Positions 1 through 8,366 of a stretch of 33,276 bases of DNA are shown in pieces. Origin of the DNA: Granulicella sp. (GTDB lineage Bacteria; Acidobacteriota; Terriglobia; Terriglobales; Acidobacteriaceae); NCBI GenBank assembly GCA_025359825.1, contig JANYER010000453.1, positions 1 to 33,276 on the forward strand, read 5' to 3'. A program made the translations under genes and the position numbers. Numbering within the stretch: position 1 is the first letter of the stretch; every line of letters begins with the position of its first letter. The notes below the pieces were generated by a model. The model saw only the letters and a program-made list of their open reading frames with translations, was not told the DNA's origin and did not search any database.

Positions 1-1
1 G

Positions 2-676
2 CAGGAGGCTGGCGCCACCTTCCTAAAAGAAGTCCTTACCCCCAAGGACGAAGCATTCCTCATCTCCTTCGACATTAACGTTGACCTGCTGGCCGACTAC
101 ACAAACAGTCCGCGCGAGATTAAACGCGCCATGGATAAAGCCCGCATCAACACCGGTGCCGGCACCGGATCCATCACCGGCAACGGCAACCCCCGCGGTA
201 CGCTGCTCTACGACGCGGTATACCTGGCAGCGCACGACAAGCTGCGTCAGGAGGCGGGCCGCAAGGTGCTCGTCCTACTGACCGATGGTGGCGACCAGGG
301 CTCGCAGGAGACGCTCAAGACCGCCACCGAGGCCGCCCAGAAGGCTAACGCCATCCTCTACGTCATCCTCATCTCCGACACCGGAAACTTCGGCAACTTT
401 GGCGGCTTCGGCAACCCGATGGGCGACATGGATCGCCTCACCAAAGACACCGGCGGCCGCATGATCAACGTCGGCAGCAACGGTAGGCGGCTGCAGGACG
501 CCTTCAACCAGATTCAGGATGAGCTCCGCACCCAGTACCTGATCAGCTACACGCCCACTAATCTCAACATGGACGGGACCTTCCGTACCCTCAACGTTAC
601 CTGCGGGCCGGGCCAGAAGGTGCAGACCCGCAAGGGCTACTACGCCATGGCCGATGCGCTGGGTAACGATAACTAG
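2..676 (+). CDS. VWFA-related acidobacterial protein, C-terminal part (5' truncated by window)
   Basis: The reading frame is open from base 2, so the tracked ATG at 131 is internal and the gene begins before the window. About 224 residues are visible. They fit the second half of a von Willebrand factor A domain: a GTLLYDAV segment carrying the expected MIDAS threonine, then VLLTDGGDQGS with the MIDAS-type Asp, then a Gly/Phe/Asn-rich loop (GNFGNFGGFGNP). The C-terminus (LRTQYLISYTPTN, then RKGYYA) is characteristic of the 'VWFA-related Acidobacterial domain' family (TIGR03436), which is usually exported and of unknown role. The DxSxS half of the MIDAS would lie upstream of base 1. The stop codon shares the palindrome CTAG with the convergent histidine kinase gene. 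The family call is confident; the function is unknown. Confidence 0.85.
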   Translation, partial: QEAGATFLKEVLTPKDEAFLISFDINVDLLADYTNSPREIKRAMDKARINTGAGTGSITGNGNPRGTLLYDAVYLAAHDKLRQEAGRKVLVLLTDGGDQGSQETLKTATEAAQKANAILYVILISDTGNFGNFGGFGNPMGDMDRLTKDTGGRMINVGSNGRRLQDAFNQIQDELRTQYLISYTPTNLNMDGTFRTLNVTCGPGQKVQTRKGYYAMADALGNDN

Positions 677-2121
677 CCTGGCAGCATGTCCACCGGTCGC
701 TGCTGCACGATCGGTAGCCGCACCACAAACACGCTGCCCACGCCAGGCTCGCTCGACACCGTAATCGAGGCGCCGGCCCGCTCCACCATCGCCATCACAA
801 TCGACAGGCCCAGTCCGTTACCGCCGCTCTCGCGAGAGCGCGAGGGATCGCCGCGGAAAAACCGTTCAAACACATGCGGCAGCGCTTCGGCGGAGATGCC
901 ACAGCCAGTATCGGCCACTGAGATGACACACTCTTTTCCCTCAGTCGCTGCAGTGACCCGAATCTCGCTGGCCCCGTCGCCAACTCCGTCTCCACTGGCA
1001 TAGATGGCATTCTCCAGCAGGTTCGTCAGCACCACCCGCAGCTCCTCCGGAGCCATACGCGCCGTGGCTGCCTCGCCCTGCTGCTGGACGATGACGCGGA
1101 TCTGCCGGGCCGTCAGCAGCGGGGCCAGTCGTCGCACCACCTCCTCGGCCACACTGACGACCTCTGCGTCGAGGCCGTCGCTGGACGCGACGTCGTTGCT
1201 CAGTCCTTCGATCTTGGCCAGATGCAGCATGTCGCCCACCAGTCGCTGCAGCCGCTCCGTATCGTCCAGGGCGCGCTCCATCCCCTGGCGATACTCGGCG
1301 GCTTCGCGTTCGCGGTCTAGCGTCAGTTGCAGCGTGGACTTCACGATTGCGACGGCCGTCTTCATCTCGTGCGCGGCGTCCGCGGCGAAGCGTCGCTCCC
1401 GCTCGAACGAGGCCCGCAGCCGGCCCACCATGTGGGTCAGGGCAGCGGAGATGGGTGCGAGCTCCTTCGCCTCCGCGCCTTCGACACGGTCCTCCTGCTC
1501 CCAGTTCGAGGCATCGATCCGCGTGGCACGTTCCACGATTTGTACGATTGGCTGCAACCCCACACTTACCACCCAGCTGGTCGCAAGCAGAGACGCCAGC
1601 AGCAGCCCGACGCAGGTCGCCGCTGCGATCAGCGCGACGTGCTTGATATGTTCTTCTGCACCGCGGGTGCGCACCGCGTAGATCAGCGTCAGCCGCGGAA
1701 GGTTCTTGACCTCATCCGGCTCCACGTTCAGCAGGGCCATGTCGTGCAGTACCAGCGCGCGGTAGGGCCGGTCTTCGATGCGTAGATCGATAAAGCTGCG
1801 CGGAGCATCCGGCAACGGCACATCGCCCATCCAGTTGGACGACGCTGCCACCACCCGCCCATTCGCATCGCGCAGCACATACCGTTCGCCCCGCTGCAGG
1901 ATCAGCAGCTCCCGATGCAGCGAGAGACCGGAGTTGGACTCGTCCGGCGGCTCGATGGCCGACTTCAGCAACGCTGCGTGTTCACTCAGGCTCGCGTCCA
2001 GCACCATGTAGGACTGGCGTCGTTCATGCCGCACCACTAACACCGTGCTCAGCGTGGCAGCAATAATCTGTACAACGGCGACCCCGACCAGCAGTCTGCG
2101 GCGGATGGAGATCTGTATCAC
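673..2121 (-). CDS. Sensor histidine kinase of a two-component system
   Basis: This 482-residue membrane sensor kinase should autophosphorylate on His and pass phosphate to the adjacent response regulator. It has an N-terminal membrane helix (about residues 9-30), a periplasmic sensor region (about 31-160) and a second helix (about 161-187), followed by a HAMP-like linker. The H-box is FAADAAHEMKTAVA with His251, the N-box is NLLENAIYAS (Asn371), G1 is DTGCGIS (about 404), the F-box is ERFFRGD, and G2 is GGNGLGLSIV (about 433). All catalytic motifs are intact. The start is GTG at 2121, inside a GTGA overlap with the regulator stop, so the two genes are translationally coupled. The family resembles QseC/TctE-type EnvZ-like kinases. 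The signal sensed is not evident, though a PepSY-like exported protein is encoded just upstream. Confidence 0.93.
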   Translation of the reverse strand: MIQISIRRRLLVGVAVVQIIAATLSTVLVVRHERRQSYMVLDASLSEHAALLKSAIEPPDESNSGLSLHRELLILQRGERYVLRDANGRVVAASSNWMGDVPLPDAPRSFIDLRIEDRPYRALVLHDMALLNVEPDEVKNLPRLTLIYAVRTRGAEEHIKHVALIAAATCVGLLLASLLATSWVVSVGLQPIVQIVERATRIDASNWEQEDRVEGAEAKELAPISAALTHMVGRLRASFERERRFAADAAHEMKTAVAIVKSTLQLTLDREREAAEYRQGMERALDDTERLQRLVGDMLHLAKIEGLSNDVASSDGLDAEVVSVAEEVVRRLAPLLTARQIRVIVQQQGEAATARMAPEELRVVLTNLLENAIYASGDGVGDGASEIRVTAATEGKECVISVADTGCGISAEALPHVFERFFRGDPSRSRESGGNGLGLSIVMAMVERAGASITVSSEPGVGSVFVVRLPIVQQRPVDMLPG

Positions 2122-2801
2122 TCCGGCTCCTCTTCGCGTACGCAGTAGCCGTGGCCCCGCACAGTGTGGATCAGCTTCACGCTGCTGCCGGCGTCTATCT
2201 TCTTGCGCAGCCCGGCGATGTAGACCTCAATCACGTTGCTGAACTTCTCCCAGTGGAAGTCGTACAGGTGCTCCAGCAGCTTCGTCTTCGAGATCACCTT
2301 GCCCGGGCGGTGCATCAGGTACTCCAGCAGCCGGTACTCCATCGGCACCAGGGTCAGCGTGACGCCTCCGCGCCGTACAATCGCGCGTGCGGTGTCCATC
2401 TCCAGGTCGCCAATCGCCAGCTTCGCTACCGCGTGGCCCTGGCTGCGGCGAATCAGCGATTGCAGCCGGGCACGCAGCTCCCTCAGGTCGAACGGCTTGG
2501 TCAGGTAGTCATCCGCGCCATCGTTCAGCAGGCCGACGATCAGCTCCTTCTCGTCCCGTGCGGTCAGGATGAGCACCGGCGTCTTCGCCCCGCCCGCCCG
2601 CATCTTCCGCAGCACCTCGCGGCCCGAAAGCTTCGGCAGCATCAGGTCCAGCACCACCGCGTCGTAGGAGTTGGTCTGCGCCAGGTACAACCCTTCCGCA
2701 CCATCGCGTGCGACATCCACGGCATAGCCGGAGCCCTCGCGCAACGCTGCCGCGATGTTGTCCGCCAGGCGGGGTTCGTCTTCGATCACAGCAATACGCA
2801 C
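2118..2801 (-). CDS. OmpR/PhoB-family response regulator
   Basis: A receiver domain (about residues 1-115) is followed by a winged-helix DNA-binding domain (about 130-225). In the version starting at 2801 the acidic pair is in IEDEP, the phospho-acceptor is Asp52 in VVLDLMLPK, and the conserved Lys is in LTKPFDLRE. The C-terminal part (MEYRLLEYL, then VIEVYIAGLRKKID and IHTVRGHGY) is a typical OmpR-type wing. The longest ORF begins at 2855. I prefer GTG at 2801 because the homologous domain begins right there (VRIAVIEDE) and a GAGGA-type ribosome site lies just upstream; the 18 extra residues look non-coding. It overlaps the kinase start by 4 bp. It probably controls envelope genes, possibly the PepSY-like gene upstream. 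Confidence 0.93.
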   Translation of the reverse strand: MRIAVIEDEPRLADNIAAALREGSGYAVDVARDGAEGLYLAQTNSYDAVVLDLMLPKLSGREVLRKMRAGGAKTPVLILTARDEKELIVGLLNDGADDYLTKPFDLRELRARLQSLIRRSQGHAVAKLAIGDLEMDTARAIVRRGGVTLTLVPMEYRLLEYLMHRPGKVISKTKLLEHLYDFHWEKFSNVIEVYIAGLRKKIDAGSSVKLIHTVRGHGYCVREEEPE

Positions 2802-2863
2802 GGCTCGTCCTCGGCTAGAGCTGTTGTCCTGTGGGTGTAGAGGGTGGCATTTCACTCTTGTCT

Positions 2864-2881
2864 GTTTTCTGAAATGAAAAC
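2864..2881. promoter_or_regulatory. AT-rich inverted repeat upstream of the response regulator
   Basis: GTTTTC-TGAAAT-GAAAAC is a perfect 6-bp inverted repeat in the 135-bp gap between the PepSY-like gene stop and the regulator start. It could be an autoregulatory operator or a weak transcript hairpin. Only the symmetry is seen; function is not shown. Confidence 0.3.
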
Positions 2882-2936
2882 GGTACTGCTAGAAAATTCC
2901 CACTCCACAGCAACAGGAGAACTGCTCTAAACCCTA

Positions 2937-3401
2937 CTACTCTTCGTGCTTCAGCGCCTCGCCCTTCGGGCCTACCTGGATCTCACCCTTCTTGGCTCCC
3001 TTGCGCGTGGCGGCCTCGTAGGCCACCAGCTTGTCTTTCTTGGTCAGCGACTCCACTTTGGTGATGGTAGCGTCTGCGGCCTTGGCCGTCAGCGCACTCT
3101 GGACAGCGGTGGGCAGCGCGTTGAAGGCTACCTCTTCCTCTACCTCCAGCAACGTGCCGTCCGCAGCAATTGCCAGGTCGCGGCTATGCCCGTTCACCAT
3201 CGTCTCGACCTCATACTGCAGCTTGCCGTGCTCGCGTTCCGTAGCCAGGCCCTTTACAGTGGCACCTTGCGTCTGGGCCTGAATCGTCTTCTCGACCGCT
3301 GCGGGCACTGCGGACCGCTCGATCTTCTTGTCCTGTGCCGACGCAGCAACAGCCGTGGCGACGATAGCTCCCACTAACAAAACTCCCGGACGAAACCTCA
3401 T
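2937..3401 (-). CDS. Exported PepSY-like domain protein
   Basis: This small secreted protein has 154 residues. I start it at ATG 3401 rather than 3452 because AAGGAG sits about 7 nt upstream and the sequence then opens with a classic signal peptide (MRFRPGVLLVGAIVATAVAASAQ, in short M-R-F then a hydrophobic run and an ASA cleavage site). The mature part has two similar halves (about 30-85 and 90-150) of the form 'AVPAAVEKTIQAQ...YEVET...GHSRDLAIAADGTLLEVEEEV', which matches PepSY-like/BLIP-like folds thought to bind peptides or modulate envelope enzymes. It lies directly upstream of, and in the same direction as, an OmpR-type regulator and a kinase, an arrangement that suggests a periplasmic accessory or a target of that two-component system. 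The regulatory link is inferred. Confidence 0.8.
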   Translation of the reverse strand: MRFRPGVLLVGAIVATAVAASAQDKKIERSAVPAAVEKTIQAQTQGATVKGLATEREHGKLQYEVETMVNGHSRDLAIAADGTLLEVEEEVAFNALPTAVQSALTAKAADATITKVESLTKKDKLVAYEAATRKGAKKGEIQVGPKGEALKHEE

Positions 3402-3504
3402 GACGATTCTCCTTGCGGCATAATTCTTTGCCGAAGACCATCCTCGCCCCAAGCCCCTTAAACCAGCCTTAACGCCGTATCAATCGTCGCCGCGGCTTCC
3501 AAAC

Positions 3505-4209
3505 TCAGGCGTCCATCGCCCCCGAGTACACCGCCATGCCGGCCACGGCATCCACGCCCATCGCATCCAGCGCATCGACCTCGGCCTGTTCTTTAATGCC
3601 CCCCGCGACGATCAACTGCTTCGCCGTGCACGCCCGCAGAATCGCCGCCACATCCAGCGGAAAGCCAGTCATCGTCCCCTCTGTATCCACATGCGTGTAG
3701 AGGAAAGCAGCGCACGAATCCTCCAGCCACGTCACCGCCTCTTCGGGCGTCAGGTCCACCGAGTCCTTCCACCCCTTCACCGCTACGCGGCCACCCTTGG
3801 TATCCACGCTGAAGACCAGTGCCTCTTCGCCCAGCGTCTTCTTCAATGCCTCGGCAAACTCCAGCCGAATGATCTTATGGCGACGAGGCGTCTCGCCATC
3901 CACCGGCACACCAAACAAAGAAGACCCATAGATGACCCGCTTGGCTCCAGCATCCAGCAAGGCGCGCCCATCCTCCGCCGTCTTCAACCCGCCGCCCACC
4001 TGGCACGGCAGCCGCTTGCAGATCATCTCGATCAGCGTGCGATTGTCTCCCTGCCGCATCGCCGCATCTAAGTCAATCAACTGCACCACCGGATACTTGC
4101 TGAACCGCTCAATCCAGTACTCAAAATCATCGAAGGCAAGCTTCAGCTTTTCGCCCTGCACCAACTGCACAATCCGTCCGCCCATCAGGTCAATCGAAGG
4201 TATCAACAT
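3505..4209 (-). CDS. hisA: HisA-like phosphoribosyl isomerase (TIM barrel)
   Basis: The 234-residue protein resembles HisA, the histidine-pathway enzyme that isomerises ProFAR to PRFAR in the cytoplasm. It begins MLIPSIDLMGGR with the expected catalytic Asp7. The second catalytic Asp is probably Asp136 in FSVDTKGGRVAVKGW, and a VDTEGTMTG segment (about 173-182) stands where HisA usually has TDI-x-x-DGT. The phosphate-binding glycine loops are VGGGLKT and VAGGIK, and the C-terminal GMAVYSG corresponds to GRALYEG. It is close to family length but carries an unusual segment (about 99-115, GVPVDGETPRRHK). No other his genes are nearby. It could be the genome's true HisA or a divergent paralogue, so the symbol is tentative. 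It is 41 bp from the upstream phosphoesterase gene and may be co-transcribed with it. Confidence 0.78.
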   Translation of the reverse strand: MLIPSIDLMGGRIVQLVQGEKLKLAFDDFEYWIERFSKYPVVQLIDLDAAMRQGDNRTLIEMICKRLPCQVGGGLKTAEDGRALLDAGAKRVIYGSSLFGVPVDGETPRRHKIIRLEFAEALKKTLGEEALVFSVDTKGGRVAVKGWKDSVDLTPEEAVTWLEDSCAAFLYTHVDTEGTMTGFPLDVAAILRACTAKQLIVAGGIKEQAEVDALDAMGVDAVAGMAVYSGAMDA

Positions 4210-4250
4210 ATCTCTATTCTCTCGCGTCTCTCTCGTTCAACGTTCTACTA

Positions 4251-5756
4251 CTAATTCGGTGTCTTGCTGGCAGCACAGTAACAAGCCGCATAGCTCTCTA
4301 CTGTGTGGTGCGCCATCACGCAGGAGTAGCGCGGCCAAAGCGCCTTCAGCAGCAGTGCCTTCTCCCCGCCAACAATATGCTTCAGGTACGACTCCGTCCT
4401 GGCATCATGCGCAGTCGGATCTGCCTCAAATCCCTCAATCAAATGGTCCATCGCCTTCGGCGAAAACTCAGCCTCCTGGTAGGCCTCCCCATAGCTGTAC
4501 ACCTTGGACCACACCGCATCCACGCCAGTAATGTTCGACGCCGCATACACCGTGTAGTCCTTCATCTGCGCCGCCTTCGTATCCACCTTCGCCACCACAA
4601 ACTGCGAGATAAACGAAGCCAGCGGCGAGATAGAAGGCACCATCTTGATCGCGACTTTTCCCTCAGGCCCAGTTAAATGGCCGCTATCGACAGCACCGCC
4701 AAACAATCGCATCTCGTCCATATGCGTATGCCCAAAGACTCCCAGCTTGATCACATCCGCATACTTCGCCATCACGTTCTGCATCCGCTCCGACGACAGA
4801 AACATGGTCGGCAACTCACCCGCGCAGACATTCTTGTGCTGCAGCAGAGTCGTGTAGGAGTCCAGCCCCGGCGCAATGTGTCCCAACACCCAAACCCGCT
4901 CCCCCCGCTGCTTCGCCCCGGCCAGTTCTTTTTCCAGCCACGCAATCTGCGCGTCCACCGCCGCAGGATTCGGCTTGCCATCGCACCCCATGTACCGCCG
5001 CGACTGAAACAAATCATCCAGCACAATCAACCGTGTTCGCCGCACCGGAGCCAGCATGGTAATGGCATAATCCCCACGCTGGCCGTAGTTCACATAAGCA
5101 GTCTTCTTCTGCGCCCCATTGGGCAGCCACCCAATCGCCGCCTCCCGCGTAGTCGCCAGGTACGCATCGTTCGGATCGAGCGCATAGTCCCGGCACGTGC
5201 TGTCGTTGTTGCCCAGCGCCACATACAGCGTCACACCCTTCAGCGAGAGCCGTGTCTGGTCCAGCACGTAGTTGGTCATCTTCGCCACCAGCGCCTTGTA
5301 CTCACTCTCCGTCCGCCCCGGCATCAGCGTCTTGAACCGGCACGCCAGGTTATGCACCAGCAGGTCGCCGCTCAGCAGCGCGAACTGCGCATCCGCCGCC
5401 TTCTCTTTCATAGCGTCCAGGCTCGATCGAAACAGCGCATACGGCGTATCAATCGCCGCCTCATTGCAACCCTTCTGCAGCCGCGTGAAAGCCTCCTGCT
5501 GGTCCGGCGCATCCGGATCCTGCAGAATGGCGTTCCACTCACTCTCCGGCGCATCCACCAACCGCGCCGCCTTCGAAGGATCACGAAACGGATCAAAATG
5601 AATGTCACTCATCAAAATTGCCGTAACCGGAGCAGCCGCTGCAACAGTCTTTTTCGCCGTCCTGACCGTAGCCTGCGCAAAACCACTCGTACCTGCAGCC
5701 AGAGAAATCCCCACCACCAACCCGCCCACGAGCACCCGACGCATCCCTGTCCGCAT
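4251..5756 (-). CDS. Exported calcineurin-like metallophosphoesterase
   Basis: This predicted secreted binuclear-metal phosphodiesterase has 501 residues from the chosen start. All family motifs are present: DIHFD (about 51), GDLLVHN (130), GNND (182), GHIAPG (292) and GHTHMD (342). The large C-terminal region with several Cys residues resembles acid-sphingomyelinase-like phosphodiesterases. The substrate cannot be read from sequence. The ORF is open to 5882, but the first 42 residues lack homology-like features and would occupy the promoter of rpsA. The ATG at 5756 (or 5744) gives a clean signal peptide (MRTGMRRVLVGG... to GFAQA). The ribosome site is weak for either. It is divergent from rpsA, with hisA-like downstream. 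Confidence 0.85.
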   Translation of the reverse strand: MRTGMRRVLVGGLVVGISLAAGTSGFAQATVRTAKKTVAAAAPVTAILMSDIHFDPFRDPSKAARLVDAPESEWNAILQDPDAPDQQEAFTRLQKGCNEAAIDTPYALFRSSLDAMKEKAADAQFALLSGDLLVHNLACRFKTLMPGRTESEYKALVAKMTNYVLDQTRLSLKGVTLYVALGNNDSTCRDYALDPNDAYLATTREAAIGWLPNGAQKKTAYVNYGQRGDYAITMLAPVRRTRLIVLDDLFQSRRYMGCDGKPNPAAVDAQIAWLEKELAGAKQRGERVWVLGHIAPGLDSYTTLLQHKNVCAGELPTMFLSSERMQNVMAKYADVIKLGVFGHTHMDEMRLFGGAVDSGHLTGPEGKVAIKMVPSISPLASFISQFVVAKVDTKAAQMKDYTVYAASNITGVDAVWSKVYSYGEAYQEAEFSPKAMDHLIEGFEADPTAHDARTESYLKHIVGGEKALLLKALWPRYSCVMAHHTVESYAACYCAASKTPN

Positions 5757-5885
5757 AGCAAATAACCCTGTGGCAGTAGCCCAAACCGATACCTCCAGCC
5801 TAACCCACAACCCACCCGCTCCACCCAACAGCAGGGCAGGGAAGCACCCGACCCCGCGCCTATGCCAAAATGAAGATGACACCTT
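5757..5885. promoter_or_regulatory. Divergent promoter region, metallophosphoesterase / rpsA
   Basis: These 129 bp separate the two divergently transcribed genes, so both promoters should lie here. I could not pick out convincing -35/-10 pairs. The rpsA start at 5886 follows an AAGATGA stretch rather than a strong Shine-Dalgarno sequence, which is not unusual for rpsA. Confidence 0.45.
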
Positions 5886-7709
5886 ATGTCCAACTCAACC
5901 ACCGAATCCCTCACGCCCCCCGAAGCCACCGCCTCCACCGAAGCCCCTGCGACGTCCCCGGCTCCAGAGACCGCCCCCCAGGCGCCTCCAGTACACCACC
6001 CGCCTGCAGTCGCTGTAGAAGAAGCTGAAGCCCCGGAGACATCTCCCGCCGACTTCACCGCCATGCTCAAGGAGTATGAGCAGGCTCACGCCACCTACTC
6101 CGACACCGGCCAGAAGCAGATCAACGCCACCATCGCCGCCATCACTGCCGACTCCGCGCTGCTGGATATCGGCTACAAGACCGAGGGCATCCTTCCCCTC
6201 ACCGCCTTCGCCACGCCGCCCAGCCCCGGCGACCCCTTTGTCGTCACCGTCAAGGGCCGCGACGAAGATGGCTACTACCAGCTCTCCCTCCTGCGCTTCG
6301 CCCAGCCCAAGGATTTCTCTTCGCTCGAAGAAGCCTTCGCCGCCAAGGGCATCGTCACCGGAGTTGTCACCGGAGTCGTCAAAGGCGGCCTCACCGTTGA
6401 CGTCGGAGCCCGCGCCTTCCTACCCGCCTCCCGCACCGGCACTCGCGACGCAGCCGAGATGGCAAAGCTCGTCGGCCAGCAGATTCGCGTCCGCATCACC
6501 AAGCTCGAGATCGAAGGTCAGGATGAGACCGCCCGCGACTCCGTCGACGTGGTCGTCGACCGCCGCTCCGTCCTCGAAGAGGAAGAGAACGCCAGCAAGG
6601 CCACGCGTCTCGCTGAGCTTCAGGAAGGCCAGCTTGTACACGGCACCGTCCGTTCCATCGCCCCGTACGGAGCCTTCGTCGATATCGGCGGTACCGACGG
6701 CCTGCTCCACATCTCCGACCTCGCCTGGTCCCGCGTCACCAAGCCCGAAGACATCCTCACCGTAGGCGAAGAGCTCGATCTTCAAATCCTCAAGGTTGAT
6801 GCTGCCACTGGCAAGATCTCCCTTGGCCTCAAGCAGCTCCAGCCACACCCCTGGGACGCCGTCCCCGACACCTACAAGATCGGCGAACGCGTCACCGGCA
6901 CCGTCACTCGCGACGCCGACTTCGGCTCCTTCGTCGAACTCTCCCCCGGCGTCGAAGGCCTCATCCACATCTCCGAGATGGCCTGGGGTAAGAAGGTCCG
7001 CAAGCCCTCTGACATGCTCAAGATCGGCGACACCGTCGAAGCCATCATCCTCGGCATCGACACCACCGCCCGCCGCATTGCCCTCGGCCTCAAGCAGGCC
7101 CTCGGCGACCCGTGGACCGGCATCGCAGAGAAGTTCCCCGTAGGCTCCGCCGTCGAAGCCCCGGTCGTCTCCTTCACCAAGTTCGGCGCCTTCATCCAGG
7201 TCGCCGAAGGCATCGAAGGCATGATCCACATCTCCGAGATCACCGCCGAGAAGCGCCTCAACCACCCCACCGACGTCCTGCGTATCGGCGAAGTGGTCAA
7301 GGCCCAGGTGCTCGACGTCGACACCACCAAGCGCCAGATCCGCCTCTCCATCAAGCAGCTTATCCCCAGCGACCTCGACGAGTTTCTCGCCGACCACCAG
7401 CAGGGCGACAAGGTCACCGGTCGCATCATCAGCATCGATAACGGCAAGGCGCGCGTCGAGCTCGGTGAGGGCATCTTCGCCCCCTGCCCACTCCCCGCCG
7501 CCGCAGTCGAAGAGGAAGCCGCTCCAGCCAACACCGGTGCAGTCGACCTCTCCGCCTTCAGCTCGCTCCTCAAAGCCAAGTGGCAGGGCGCAACTCCCGC
7601 CGCATCCACCAAGCCAAAGTCCGAAACCCCGGCCCCCGGCCAGATCCGCAGCTTCCGCATCGCCAAACTGGATGCAGAAATAAAGCAGCTAGAACTCGAA
7701 CTCGCATAA
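5886..7709 (+). CDS. rpsA: 30S ribosomal protein S1
   Basis: The 607-residue protein is built from six S1 (OB-fold) RNA-binding repeats, which help the 30S subunit bind mRNA. The repeats lie at about 76-137, 154-228, 247-316, 333-403, 418-491 and 506-535. Repeats 3-5 carry the canonical form 'GxxVxGTVxxxxxFGAFVxxxxGxxGLxHISEx'; repeats 1, 2 and 6 are degenerate, as is usual for S1. The first 60 residues are an unusual Pro/Ala/Glu-rich extension, and the C-terminus ends in a short charged helix (AKLDAEIKQLELEL). It is followed 13 bp after the stop by a strong intrinsic terminator and looks monocistronic. An S1-domain protein other than the ribosomal one is possible, but length and repeat number fit RpsA. 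Confidence 0.9.
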   Translation: MSNSTTESLTPPEATASTEAPATSPAPETAPQAPPVHHPPAVAVEEAEAPETSPADFTAMLKEYEQAHATYSDTGQKQINATIAAITADSALLDIGYKTEGILPLTAFATPPSPGDPFVVTVKGRDEDGYYQLSLLRFAQPKDFSSLEEAFAAKGIVTGVVTGVVKGGLTVDVGARAFLPASRTGTRDAAEMAKLVGQQIRVRITKLEIEGQDETARDSVDVVVDRRSVLEEEENASKATRLAELQEGQLVHGTVRSIAPYGAFVDIGGTDGLLHISDLAWSRVTKPEDILTVGEELDLQILKVDAATGKISLGLKQLQPHPWDAVPDTYKIGERVTGTVTRDADFGSFVELSPGVEGLIHISEMAWGKKVRKPSDMLKIGDTVEAIILGIDTTARRIALGLKQALGDPWTGIAEKFPVGSAVEAPVVSFTKFGAFIQVAEGIEGMIHISEITAEKRLNHPTDVLRIGEVVKAQVLDVDTTKRQIRLSIKQLIPSDLDEFLADHQQGDKVTGRIISIDNGKARVELGEGIFAPCPLPAAAVEEEAAPANTGAVDLSAFSSLLKAKWQGATPAASTKPKSETPAPGQIRSFRIAKLDAEIKQLELELA

Positions 7710-7722
7710 AGCACTCGCAAAC

Positions 7723-7773
7723 AAAATCCCATTGAATCGACCGGCACAAGCCAGTCCATTCAATGGGATTTTT
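7723..7773 (+). terminator. Intrinsic terminator of rpsA
   Basis: A perfect 15-bp stem (AAAATCCCATTGAAT with ATTCAATGGGATTTT) encloses a 20-nt loop that holds a further GGC/GCC mini-stem. The right arm ends in a T-run. It starts 14 bp after the rpsA stop. The A-run on the left arm could also make it work for the convergent small gene at 7804-8067. Confidence 0.9.
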
Positions 7774-7803
7774 CCGTTAGCTACAGCCCAAATCGCGCGA
7801 GTG

Positions 7804-8067
7804 TTACTGCGGCGGCTGCTGCTTGCCGCTTACAAAGCCTGCCATGCTAAAGACCGTGGCATCCGTCTCCGTCGTCGTGTGGAACGGCATCCCCGGCGGC
7901 AGAATCTTCGCAGCCGCAGCCTCCACAGCGTGGATCAACCCGATCTCATTCGCCTCAGCGAGTGCTTCATCCCACGAGCCATAATCCTTGCTAGCTTCGT
8001 TGGTGTCCGACTTCACGCGAGTATTCGCGCCCGCATCCGTCCGCGTAATTCGTACTTGAATTTTCAT
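7804..8067 (-). CDS. Small conserved-looking hypothetical protein
   Basis: I do not recognise this 87-residue protein. I start it at the ATG at 8067 (MKIQVRITRTDAG) because an AGGG ribosome site precedes it. The longer tracked start at 8097 adds ten unlikely residues. It opens with a beta-strand-like KIQVRITRT, continues with a polar segment and an amphipathic helix (SWDEALAEANEIGLIHAVEAAAAKIL), and ends in a PGMPFHTTTETDATVFSMAGF stretch and a QQPPQ tail. There is no signal peptide, membrane helix or Cys. Its amino-acid composition looks coding. It is convergent with rpsA and divergent from rocD. Confidence 0.6.
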   Translation of the reverse strand: MKIQVRITRTDAGANTRVKSDTNEASKDYGSWDEALAEANEIGLIHAVEAAAAKILPPGMPFHTTTETDATVFSMAGFVSGKQQPPQ

Positions 8068-8366
8068 GGATTTAATCCCTCGCCCTGTGAGATGCAAACG
8101 ACTTACCTACAAGCCGCCCGTTTACATGTTGCGTTTAGAGAATTCAGCACTGCATAAACAGTCGTCCCCCACGCATAAAAATCCATTTTGCGGAACCAAC
8201 TTCTCTCCCCGCAACCCGCCGTGTAGCATAAGAAACAGCAACTTCCCAAAGCAGCATTCATAGACTGTGACCCCGACGTCTTGCCGGCCCGCACCGCTGT
8301 ACATCTGTACATCCAGCCAGTACGACCTCTCGAAGCCACAGCCCTAACCCAGAGAGAGACAGCCCC
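8068..8366. promoter_or_regulatory. Divergent intergenic region, small hypothetical gene / rocD
   Basis: About 300 bp with no convincing gene; the tracked ORFs here are antisense or out-of-frame. It should hold the promoters of both flanking genes. A TGTAGCATAAGAA stretch near 8221 is a weak -10-like candidate for rocD. Nothing else stands out. Confidence 0.35.

Noticed and set aside
4677-5765. 362-residue plus-strand ORF
   Set aside because: Antisense to the metallophosphoesterase; rich in His/Arg/Gln/Pro with no domain.
6420-7397. 325-residue minus-strand ORF (and 6872-7759)
   Set aside because: Antisense to the S1 repeats of rpsA; its apparent Gly/Asp repeats are only the mirror of the S1 repeats.
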